DNA of 64,000 bases. Origin: Harmothoe impar. Lineage: Eukaryota > Annelida > Polychaeta > Phyllodocida > Polynoidae. The position numbers and the translations under genes are program-made. Shown one piece after another: positions 53,660 to 64,000 of the stretch. Where the stretch lies: assembly GCA_947462335.1 (NCBI GenBank), contig OX381710.1, positions 64,661,303 to 64,725,302 of the forward strand, written 5' to 3'. How positions within the stretch are numbered: position 1 is the first letter of the stretch; each line of letters opens with the position of its first letter. The notes under the pieces were generated by a model, which made no database searches, had not been told where the DNA came from, and saw only the letters and a list, made by a program, of their open reading frames with translations.

Positions 53660-54330
53660 CATTTTAAATTATATTTTGAAGGACACACTCTCCGGGCTCT
53701 GTCTTGGTCTGTTGGGTCAGCGTATGATACAGGATAAGCATTGCTCTTTATACAGCTAGCAGTGAAAGGCGGCAACAAGAATAAAAGATATATCACAATA
53801 GAAAGTGATGTGTCCATGGGTGCAGTGAGGGTGATCTGACACTATAGAGAGGAACTAAAATGTAGGGGGTGGGGGGAGGGGGTGATGTGGGCCCCCTCAA
53901 TGGGGGGGGGACGGGCTGACCAAAACTAGTTAAATACCACTCTTGAGGGTGAGGGGGGCAAAACTTATTTGAAGTCGTTTAGCAAGAAAGGGAATGGGAG
54001 TCAGCCGCATAAATTTTGAAAATCTCAGATGCAAAGTATTACTTTGTAATTAAATGTCTATTTCATATCTGCAGATTAATGAAGAATGTAAAGACCTGTG
54101 TATTTAATACCAACGGGTAGGTCAGCATCATGTGGGCGTATACTATCAGTAAATACAGTTTATGTGATGAGGAATTCACCCATCTTTGAGACAATGAACT
54201 CGATATTTCAAATAATACTTGAGTATGTCCAGAACATGTGTAAAGATGCGTTATATTGCTATCAGCAGGAAGGCTATCAGGTATAGAGTTTGGACTTCAG
54301 GTGTAGACATCTATTGCATAAATTAGCCCT

Positions 54331-54478
54331 CTAAATGCCGCACAGTGCTTTAATGCATTGTGTCCTTTGTCTTCATGGTACATGAGTGCAGCCGTCGCGA
54401 GTAACTCACCAGGGCTATCTTCAGCATCATGACGATCAAGGGCAGAGCGCATTAAAGCACTGCGGCCTTAAAGGGGTA
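54331..54478. mobile_element. Full-length gcatgaatgcag-family TIR element
   Basis: Inverted ends GCCGCACAGTGCTTTAATGC and GCATTAAAGCACTGCGGCC with CCTTTGTCTTCATG / CATGACGATCAAGG next inside. It gives the clearest ends of the family. Confidence 0.75.
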
Positions 54479-55241
54479 AGGATTCTATTGAGACATCAAA
54501 ATGTCGAGAATAACTGATTCAAACACTGAGTAATAATATTATTGTCTTGGCAATACTTTGAGCTCGGTTCATGCTGCGTTTGGTCACACCCCATCTCATT
54601 CATCTTGTAATAAAATACACTGACACTTAAATAACCCTCTCGTATATTTTTCAACATGATCAGTATAAAAGTTGAAAACATTAGCCTCATTGTTAATTAA
54701 TTTACATAATTATTATTAATAATTACTAGATATATGTATATATAAAGAGGTGTGTATATATACAATAATGGTGGGATGACTGTGACAGATGAGATGGTTG
54801 ATAATAATGCTTACAATGTAAATGTATAAAAATATGAGCCTTCTTTGTTTTCCCCCTTAAAATACCAATATGTATATATAAAGGTCACACTCCTTATGAA
54901 AAACCTGATATGTAAACTGGAAGTTCTAGGGTATAAAAAGGCATTCATTGTTCGTTGTAGGCATTAATGAGGAACCTTGTAAGTATGAAATGAACACATA
55001 CCACCCGAACGCGCGGTAACCAATAGTATTGCTATGAAGATTCCTATTCTGAGTGTTCCCCTTCTCTATAGTTTCACTATAGGAAATATCACAATGACAC
55101 TCCTTCACCGACTTACTGTACATACCAGGGATTAAAGTCAATAACCTGACTCCTAGGCATCACTCATCATTAAAATCTCCATTTTCAACAAAGTCATTCT
55201 ATACACTCTTATTTAGCTAATTGTCTATGCACAACAACACC

Positions 55242-58023
55242 TCAGATCCGTATCTCCTGTTCGGACTCTGAGGAGCCGGTGTTGGTTAGCGTGATGTGGT
55301 GGGGGTGTGGGTGGTGGTGCGGGTGGTGGTGCCGTTGTCGATGCGGCGTGTTGGGTCCCGAGCTCTGCCCGGAGCTGCTCAGTGCCTTGGGCGTGGCGAG
55401 CGGACTGATGGACGGACTGCGGGTGGCCAGGGGGGACAGGCTGGGGGTGAAGGAGGGGGACAGGGCGGGGGAGGTGTAGCTCGACTCGTGGCTGATGGGG
55501 GAGCGGGGCAGGCTGGGCAGGGAGGTGAGCTGTGTTGTCCGTGAGGAGTGGACGGCCACTGAGCTGCTCCCCGAGCTGCTCCCCGTGGAGGAGGAGCCGC
55601 TGTGAGCAGCACGAGCCGACACCGGCTGTGCCATAACAGCCATGGGCGGGGCGTTAGTCAATAGGGGAGGCGGCCCCGTCTTGTTGACGGCCTGTGAGCC
55701 CCGTAGCACCATCATGTTGGGCTGCTGTGGCACAATCTGAGTGGGCTGCTTCTTGGGTTTAATACTGTCGTCCTTAAGGCGGGCGATCTCAGCAAACACA
55801 TGTGCCAAGGGCTGGTACTGGGGACCCCAGTCCAGCAAGTAGTCCCAGTTGTACGAGCCACTGAACTCCTCCTCACTGTTAATGACGCTGGACAGCGACC
55901 CGGCGTGGGAGGGGTCGGTGGTGGTCTCTCCGTGCCGGAACCTGCGGGTACCGTCCATGATGGCCATGTTCTCCTCGCTGGCCACCTCCGTCAGCTTGGA
56001 GTAGACCAGGCTGGGCAGGTCCAGCCCCACCCCCTCACCGCCACCCTCATCCGAGAACTGGTGCATGCTCTCCACTGAGCTGCCGTTGGGTGGTACCGGC
56101 GGCTTCTTTGTGGGAGGCGTGCGCTTGTTTCCGTAACCGGGTGGTGGTGCCTTGGTGTTGAGTTTGGTTGAGTCGATGCCGAGTCGTGCGAGGTACTCGT
56201 GGTGGTTCTGCACCGAGTGCTCTGAGACGGTGTCCTCCTCGTCCCGGTCCTGCTGGATGCCCGAGTCAGGCATCCTCACCGCCTGCACCGACAGCGGCGT
56301 CTCGTTAATCATGCGGATCTCCTCGTCCACATCGTCACCGTCCTCAGCCGAGCCGCGACCGCTGGATGCGGAGTGGGACTGCTCTGAGATCTCTGAGGTG
56401 GTCATGGTGTGGTTGTGTCCCCCGTGGGGGGCCCGGTGGTGGTGGTGCCGCGCTGACGGGAAGTGTTGGATCTCGTTGTAAGTGGGTGGCAGGTCACGTA
56501 CAGGGGCCACCGGCGGGGGGTACACGTCTGAGGCATCGTACGACGTGTCATACACGTTAACATCAGCCGGACGCCGTTTGCGGTCCCGGTTCCGTAGGCA
56601 GACAATGAGGAGGGCGATGCCCCCAATAATGGCCACAATGACAAACACGACCACGATGACGATGACCGTGCCCCCGGCGTCCCCCTGCCGCACGGCCGCC
56701 GACTGGCACCCCACACAGCTGCGGTCTATCACCAGGGCCACCTTCGCCTCCACCGTCTTCCCCTGCAGGGAGGGCAGGCTGGAGCTGGCCACCACCGTCA
56801 GGTCCACCTGGTCCTGTTCTAGAGCCCGGCGGCTGCGGCTGATGGGGCTCCCGTCGTCACGCGTCACAAACCTCCTCCTGCGCGACTCCCCCTTGGTGTC
56901 CTGCAGGTCACGTGTCACGATGATCATCCCCGAGAGCTGCTCGATGGTGAAGTAGTCGCTCTCCTCCTTGAGGAAGTACTCGACGCGGCCGGCCTGCCCG
57001 TCGTCCTGGTTGATGGCCGCCACGCGCCCCACCTCGTAACCGGCTGTGGCGTTACCCGGCAGCACAAAGTCATACAGCCGCTTGGTGAACTGCGGCAGGG
57101 ACTCCACCTTGGGCAGGATCTGCACCGACACCTGCACACTGTCGTACTTGCCGGCCTTGTCGGTGGCGATGATGTCAAAGCGGTAACCGCTGCGGGTGTT
57201 ACCGGAGGCTGCATCGTCGTAGCTGAATGCGGTCACGGTGGTCACCACGCCCGACTCAGGGTTGATGACAAAGCGGTCCTGGCTGTTCCGGATGCTGTAG
57301 GTCACGAGGCCGAACTCCCCGCCGTCATTATCGTTAGCGTGAGCGGTGAAGATGACGGTGCCGGCCGGCTGCCCCTCCCGCACTGACTCCAGGTACATCA
57401 TGACCGGGAAGCGGGGACTGAACTCGTTGACGTCAGTCGTGTTGACGATGACGGTGGTGAAGGCCGACTGCCGCGTCCCGGGGCTCGAGTCCTCTGCACG
57501 GACCACCAGGCGGTGATGTACAGACTTCTCATAGTCCAGGGCACTGCGGATGGTGATGGCGCCCGTGTTACGGTCAATGTTGAAGTTACTGAAGTCGTCC
57601 CCAGACGTGATGAAGTATCGCACCACGGCATTGTCACCCGAATCACGGTCAACTGCTCGTACTCTTACCACGGTCGTACCCACAGCTGCGGTCTCATTCA
57701 CCACTGCCGAGTAGCTCTCCGGGGTGAAGACAGGAGCATTGTCGTTAACATCGGTGACGGTGATCTTGACACTAACAGTAGAGTTGAGGGGTGGCTGACC
57801 GCGGTCCTTGGCCATGACGATGAGGTTGTAGAGTACGACCTGCTCGTGGTCTAGGGCGGCCACCAGGAGCAGCTCGCCTGTACTCGTCATCTGGAAGCGG
57901 CCCTGCTCGTTGCCGCTCACGATGCTGTAGTCCACCTTGCTGTTGTCGTGGGAGAAGTCCTCGTCACTCGCTGCCACCGTCAGCACCGTCATAGCCTGCT
58001 GCGCGTTCTCCTGCACGTTAGCA
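55242..58023 (-). CDS. Last exon: final cadherin repeats, transmembrane helix, cytoplasmic tail
   Basis: A 2.8-kb exon. It starts after TTGTTGCAG at 58024 and encodes the last four or so cadherin repeats (linkers TDVNDNAPVF and TDVNEFSPRF). Next come a basic insertion (56826-56882), a membrane-proximal CVGC, and a helix of V, I, F and G residues (about 56597-56669) ending CLRNRDRKRRP. The ~390-residue tail contains two PPxY motifs (LPPTYNEI near 56483 and PPPGYGN near 56140) that could bind WW domains, the DYLLDWGPQYQPL and FAEIARLKDD block (about 55767-55851), Ser-rich stretches and a His-rich end (HHHPHHHPHPHH). Antisense open frames here are GC-driven shadows. Confidence 0.88.
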
Positions 58024-61000
58024 CTGCAACAATGGGAAACACAGAACATTAGTACAATTATACAGGGTTTACCTTTTTACATATATATCATTAAGTATGC
58101 TATAGTGGTAGAGCAAATCAAGAACACATATTACATAAATTATTTTTCTATATAAATTTTAATATTCCTAATTATCAAGGCTGATAAAAAGTCAGATCTG
58201 ACACTGAATCAAATTCTAGCTCTTCTCATATAGATTAACTTCAGTAGCTCCCTCTCTTTTTAGCAGCCTTGAACAGACTATTCACGGTCCTTAAGCCATC
58301 TTGATGTTAGTATAAGTTTACCTGTAGGAGGGCATGTCGAAGGTGGGTGCGTGGTTGTTGACGTCGACTACCTGTAGGCGGACAGGTACCACCTGGGACA
58401 GGGCCGGGTAGCCGTGGTCCTCCGCCTTCACCACCAGGTGTACCGTCCGCTCTGACGGGTTAAACACCACACGCTCCTTGGTGTAAATGGTGCCTGAGAA
58501 CAAGGAATAGTAATACCAGGTCAGAACATTGGGGACTACAGTAATACATCACATCATCATGTGGACAATGCCTTTACATACCATAGTAGCAATTCTGTTT
58601 ATCTTTTTTTCACTCTTAAGTTTTTTTTAGGTTTCCAATTCAACATGGGCGTATCATGTTTGCTTCAAGCTCCGTGAACTTGAGTTGTCTATACTTTGCT
58701 TTATGCTACTAGTCCACATGTCAACCAGTGGGTCATGTACATATCTGGTATCTAGTAGTTTTCCCCCAACCCTCCGGTGTAGTTACCTGTCTGTGGGTCA
58801 ATGCGGAATGGTTTCTCAGTAAAGATGCTGTAGGTGAGTCGCGCGTTCTCCCCTGCGTCCCGGTCGGTAGCGTTGACGGTGACGACAGGTTGGTTGGCCT
58901 CGGTCATCTCGGGGAGCAGGACCTGGTAGGCCGGCTGGGAGAAGGTGGGCGCGTTGTCATTCTGGTCAATGATCTGCACTGTGATGTTGGTAGTCGCATT
59001 GAACGCACCATCAGTCGCCTGTGGGAGAGGATGAAATGAGGATTGCATTTAGTTTTTATATCCTTACATCCTTACCGAAAAACAGAAATACAGATCCCTT
59101 CCTTCTCTCCCAATGACAATAGTTAAAACATATTCAAATGATGTCAACACTATAGTATCCCTTGTTGAGGTTATAGAAGTTTGTAAATGTAATTCTATAA
59201 CTCCATACCTTAATGCGGAGCTTGTATCTGGGTCGTTCCTCATAGTCCAGCTCCCGTACCACGGTGATGCGGCCGGAGTAGCGGTCGATACTGAAGGCGC
59301 CCCCTGGGTTCCCGTCGGGTGTGAAGTCGTAGCGCAGCACCGGGTTCAGGTCCTTGTCATTAGCCGTCACCTGCTTCACTAACGTCCCCAGCTCCTGACC
59401 TACAACACGACAACATGGTGTCAGCATAAACCAGGGGTAAACTAGGGGAGGCATAGAGAGGTCACTTCATGTTTACTATATAGAGGGGCTGCGGGGGTCT
59501 ACACATATAGACTGTAGGCCCAGAGGTCCCTCTAATGGGTATTACTAGTAGTTAAATTGAAACCTTAAATCTATCCAAATTCTAAGTTACACAGTGAGGG
59601 GTTGCTACAAAATCTCATTAAAATGCGAGATTCAGTAGCTGAGGACTTCAGGACGTGTTCTCCATGTGGTGCACATTTTACAGTTACAGGCATGAAGCAG
59701 CCAGACCAGGCACCCACCTTCATTGAGGCTCTTGATGGAGTAGGAGGGGAAGAAGGGGATGTTGTCGTTCACATCATTAACTGCTATCTTGAGGGTACAG
59801 CGACTGGTCCGGGGCGGCACCCCACCGTCTACCGCTTCTATCTCTAACCGGTAACTCGGGTGGATCTCACGGTCCAGGATAAAGTTGGTCTTCACAATGC
59901 CAGTGTTTGGTGGGTCGATGACAAACGCATTCTGAATATTGCCACCGATGATGGAATAAGTCACGCGGCCGTTACGACCGGCGTCTGCGTCTGATGCCGA
60001 GATTTGTGTCACATAGGTGCCATCTTTGTTGCCCTCAAACACAGAGGAGATGTAGCGTTCTTGTGTGAAGCGGGGCGCGTTGTCGTTGACATCACGTAGT
60101 GTGACCCACACTGTGGTGTAGCCATAGGCTGAGGAGGAGGTGGCCACAACGATGAGTCGCATGCGGGGGTTTACCTCGTAGTCCAGGTGCTGGGGGTCCC
60201 CCACCGTGATGGCACCTAGTACAGGGAAACAAGACATTGTTAGAGTTCATGTCACATCAGAAAGGTTTCTAACTTGAAGGGCAGTACATTGGGGTCTACA
60301 GCAGGTATACATGATGAAAATTGATGACAAAGCCTAATAAGGAATTCCGGCAAAAGTAGGAAAAGTGGCATCTCTGAAATTTCCTAGACCCTGACTTAGA
60401 TCTGATTTCATCATGACAAAGCTCACCGGTGTTAGGGTCTATGTTGAAGGTTCTCTCCTCATTGCCGCTGGCGAAGCTGTAGGTGATGGGCCCCGAGCCT
60501 CCACTCATGAACTGGGCCGACACGGTCGTGAGACGCGTCCCGGACGGAGAGTTCTCATCCACAATCACGTTGTAGGTCAGGTTGACAAACCGCAGTGAAC
60601 TCAGGCCCTGGGCGTTACCAACCTTAATCTCTACCAGACCTGCAGGAGCAGAGAGCAAGGGTTATTGGAGGGTTAATATTGAAATATCTAAATTGTTGTT
60701 TTGCTTTTATTCAAACTACCAGGATTTCAAAGTGATGAACTATGAGAAGCTTTAAGGTTTATTTACTTGTGCCATAGATTTCTGTTAAAACCTATAACCT
60801 ACATATTGCATGCATTTTCTATAGGGATGAAGACTGTAGGGATGAAGACGGTATATAACATTTCCCCCAGTGACAAAGATCTCACCTCTAGCCGTCTTGG
60901 GTGGTTTGGCCATGTCACTAGCCACAACCTCCAGGGTGTGGATGCCCACAGCCTGCTCCAGGGGAGCCTTGCTAACTATCGTTCCTGTATCACGGTTTAT

Positions 61001-64000
61001 CGCGAAGTAGGCTGAAGGCTGTCCGAGGGCGTAGATGACCTGCCCGTTGACTCCCTCATCGCGGTCCGTGGCCTTGACCTGTACCACGTACTGCCGCACG
61101 GGGTGGGAGGCCGAGATGGTGGCTTTGTACGGGATCTGGGCGAACACCGGCGCATTGTCGTTGACGTCTGTAACGCGGACTGTGACTCGCACCTTCTTGG
61201 TACGAGGACCATACTGCCCTCCATCTGTAGCATCTACCTCAAAGGAGTAAGTCGACTTCTTCTCACGGTCAAACTCCCTGTTTTGGGGAAAAGAGATGAG
61301 TTTATTTTCATGACTTGGTGTAAAGATGTAGATTCTCTATAATACACAGTTGCAATTTCTCATATTATTATCACCTTTCAATGAGACTCCAAACTATCAT
61401 CTCAAACGCTTAGACCATTCATTACACCAAATTACTATCCTTTAAGGGCAGCATAGTGCTTAAGTGAATGCCTATGCTTATGGCTTTTATCGTCATGCAG
61501 TTACACACCCTTCAAGGTTAAACTGTGCAGCCCTTACAAGGTCCATCACCCTGCTGCACCCTACTACACCATGCGGTACTTACCCTGCGGTGGTGATCAT
61601 GCCTGTGTTGTTGTTGATCTTGAACATGCCCTCGGTAGCGTTACTGATGGAGTAGGAGATCCTGGCGTTGACCCCTTCGTCTGCGTCGTCGGCTGTCACA
61701 GCCACCACCTCGGTGCCCACGGTGGCGTTCTCGGCTATGTAGGTCTCGTACACCGACTGTCTGAAGATGGGGTTGTTGTCGTTCTCGTCCAGCACGGAGA
61801 TGGAGAGGGTGGCGTAGGTGGTGCGGGCCGGCTGCCCCCCGTCCTGGGCCCTCACCGTCAGGGTGTAGGACGAACCCTGCTCACGGTCCAGCGGCAGACA
61901 CGACAACTCACCCGTGGTCGGGTTCAGGATGAAGTGGTTCGCATCGTTCCCTTCTGTAACAAGCAATAGGGAGGAACCCTTAATACAGGTGCATATACAT
62001 GCTATTCATTTCGACTTGTTTATCTAGTTAGGAAATACTGCAAATGGGGGTTATATGGGACTTCCCATCATCTTGGACACTGTAGCATCATAGGGGCATC
62101 ATAAGCATGAGGCTACAGTTACAGGGAGGTCGATTTGCCTTTGAATCTCATATATTGACAACATGAAGTCATTCATAAACAACTTCTCAAACCATAGATT
62201 CACCACTAATTTACCAGTTTATTACCAATTTATTAACGAAAGTTATTTTTGAACTAACTCACCAATGATAGAATAGGTAACCCGGCCATTTTCCCCAGCG
62301 TCTGTATCCATGGCAACAACGGTATGGATGATGGTGGTCTGAGCGTTCTCCGGTACTACAAGGTCGTATCGCGACTCTTTGAAGGTCGGATCATTGTCGT
62401 TGATATCAGTGACTGTCACATAGACTGTGGTTGTGTCGTAAAGGGCCGGGAAGGCGCTGTCCTTCACATACGCTGAAGTGGACAAAGGAGGATAAGATAA
62501 CATATTAATACTGATTTTTGATAGTATTAAACTTGTATTTTTTCGATTTTCTATCATCATTATTATTTTACTGTTAAAAACATATTTTACAGATAAAAGC
62601 ACGAGTGCGATTCTAACTTAAATTTAATACTACTGACTTGCGTATTTCATTACATCTCATTAAATACATTTTATGATGATGTAGTGACTTACCAGTTATG
62701 ACCCAGCTGGCTTGCTGCTCACGATCTAGTGTAGCATTGGTGTCTATGTTTCCTGTCATCTTTCCGATCATGAAGTGGTTATTGGCAATACCAGAGGGAA
62801 TCAGGTACTGCAGTTCTGCGTTCTGGCCGTCGTCGGGGTCAGAGGCCTGAATTTTGGTGACGAAGGTGCGAAGGGGCATGTTCTCTGCCACTGTAGCATT
62901 ATAGGTGATGTGCTGGAAGACGGGTGGGTTGTCATTGACGTCGATGACGTTAACCGTCAACATCATGAATGCCGCCATTTGTGGGTAACCATGGTCACGT
63001 CCGGTTATGTTCAGTCTGAACACCTGCCGACTCTCCCGGTCCAGGGTCCGAGCTATCGACAGCAGGCCAGTCGACGAGTCCAATCTGAAATGACCCTTCT
63101 CGTTCCCGGATACTATAGCATAGGAGACGCGGCCGTTCTCATGGGAGTCTGCGTCGGTGGCGAGGACGTGCTCGATGGGGTAGCCGACGGGCTCGTCCTC
63201 CATGATGTCCACCGTCTGCCGGGTCTGGAACACCGGCCGGTTGTCGTTAGCGTCCAGAACCATGACCAGTGCTGTGACAGTCGTAGCGAGGGCCTTCTCT
63301 CCTGACGGCTGGTCCTGGGCCCTTACCTGTACCGTCACCTGCTTCACCTCCTCGTAGTCCAGAGGTGCGGCCGCCCGCAGCACTCCGGTCTCTGAGTCAA
63401 TGCTAAACCACTCCGAGCTGCTCTCAGGGGCCTGGGACACCAGCGAGTAGCGGATGTCTCCTCGCGATCCACTGTCCGGGTCCGAGGCGCTGAACGTGTG
63501 GACGGCTGTGCCCGGGACAGAGTTCTCACGCACACTGATCAGAATGGGGTCCTGCTCGAATACCGGTGCGTTGTCGTTGCGGTCGCGGACTCGGATGTGT
63601 ACGACTATACTGCTGCTCATGGGGTTAACCACACTGTTGTCCAGGGCCCGGATGATGAGGGTGTAGGAGGAGGAGATCTCATAGTCCACTGGTTTGGAGA
63701 TGATGATACTCCCTGTGGTCTGGTTCAGCTTGAAGATCCCAAAGAGGTTGCCCTCAATGAGGTAGTACACCACCCGTCCGTTCTCCCCCGAGTCAGTGTC
63801 GTTGGCCTTGACGTTACCCACCACACTCCCCGGGGCCTGATTCTCATCGATGACAAAGGTGATTTCCTTCTTCTCAAACAGCGGTGGACTCTCGTTGACA
63901 TCGTTGACGCTGACAACGACAGTTTTGGTGGCCTCCCGCGGGGGCTGTCCCCCGTCCCGGGCCACCACCTGGAAGCGGTACTCGTCCTTCTTCTCGTGAT
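55242..64000 (-). CDS. DCHS1: Dachsous-type large cadherin, 3' part, 10 exons
   Basis: This is the C-terminal ~2,120 residues of a giant cadherin; the 5' part lies beyond base 64000. Minus-strand exons: >64000-62693, 62472-62263, 61953-61584, 61277-60886, 60639-60427, 60215-59718, 59399-59209, 59018-58787, 58493-58322, 58023-55242 (stop TGA 55244-55242). All junctions have AG/GT and matching phase. About 15 cadherin repeats are visible with Ca2+-binding linkers such as DVNDNAP, DRNDNAP, DANDNRP and DENDNNP, and DxD/DADxGxN motifs. There are no EGF or laminin-G modules, which argues against Fat. The cytosolic tail has the DYLLDWGPQ...FAEIARLKDD block conserved in Dachsous and related to the classical-cadherin catenin-binding region. 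In other animals Dachsous binds Fat across cell borders in planar polarity and growth control. Confidence 0.88.
61440..61525. repeat. gcatgaatgcag-family fragment in a cadherin intron
   Basis: TTTAAGGGCAGCATAGTGCT ... ATCGTCATGCAG ... CCCTTCAAGGTTAA: ends and core resemble the full-length copy at 54331, but the centre is eroded. Confidence 0.45.
62693..64000 (-). CDS. Dachsous-type cadherin exon with four repeats (5'-most in window)
   Basis: The exon is open through the window edge and encodes about four cadherin repeats with linkers NDVNESPPLF, RDRNDNAPVF, LDANDNRPVF and IDVNDNPPVF. Each is followed by the DADxxxN-type motif (DTDSGENG, DPDSGSRG, DADSHENG). It ends in phase 1 at 62693, joining the exon starting at 62472 to give SWVITAYVKDSAFP. 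The first linker's third Asp/Asn is Ser-replaced (NES), so one Ca2+ site may be weak. Confidence 0.85.

Larger units (their letters stand above)
51991..55241. other. Intergenic region / probable 3'UTR of the Dachsous-type gene
   Basis: AT-rich, with no supported coding exon. It includes two TIR elements (53450, 54331) and G-rich tracts near 53460-53540 and 53870. The minus-strand 3'UTR of the cadherin gene must occupy its right part; several TTTATT (inverse AATAAA) sites exist but none can be preferred. Confidence 0.5.

Noticed and set aside
55279..57854. Several plus-strand and alternative minus-strand frames of 60-157 codons
   Set aside because: Shadows of the long, GC-rich last cadherin exon, whose main frame has clear domains.
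62775..63305. Plus-strand frame of 176 codons
   Set aside because: Antisense of cadherin repeats; residue pattern is the typical reverse of DVNDN-coding DNA.

Overview
This window is animal nuclear DNA. It has intron-rich genes with GT-AG introns, high-GC exons in lower-GC surroundings, animal-only extracellular modules (G8, C-type lectin, sushi/CCP, cadherin) and many short non-autonomous transposons. I see no vertebrate-specific signature. A non-vertebrate, probably marine, metazoan fits best, but I cannot name the phylum. There are no rRNA genes, CRISPR arrays or bacterial operons.

Three large multi-exon genes for single-pass membrane proteins fill the window. (1) Plus strand, from before base 1 to 19680: the C-terminal ~1,660 residues of a fibrocystin-L/PKHD1L1-family protein. 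It shows a G8 domain, parallel beta-helix (PbH1) repeats, a tetrabasic cleavage-like site, a transmembrane helix and a ~190-residue Ser/Pro-rich tail, with a 3'UTR to about 20880. (2) Plus strand, 25159-45515: about 1,730 residues with two C-type lectin-like domains, about 18 sushi/CCP modules, an unrecognised exon with a repeating 12-cysteine pattern, and a C-terminal transmembrane segment. Its 5' end (signal peptide) was not found. (3) Minus strand, 55242 to beyond 64000: the C-terminal ~2,120 residues of a Dachsous-type cadherin with about 15 cadherin repeats, a transmembrane helix and a ~390-residue cytoplasmic tail. Genes 2 and 3 are convergent.

Intergenic gaps (about 20.9-25.1 kb and 45.5-55.2 kb) and introns hold no further gene I can support. 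They are packed with terminal-inverted-repeat (TIR) elements of at least a dozen families, tRNA-derived SINE-like sequences, microsatellites, a 67-bp satellite, a 33-bp tandem repeat, and a minisatellite that grew out of the 3' end of a PKHD1L1-like exon together with its splice donor.

Exon models were built by hand from open frames, GT-AG sites and phase. Every internal junction of genes 2 and 3 is phase-consistent. In gene 1 all are consistent except the first (149/894). The three products are all large surface or adhesion proteins. They do not form a known pathway together, although fibrocystins and Dachsous have each been linked to epithelial or ciliary architecture and planar polarity.
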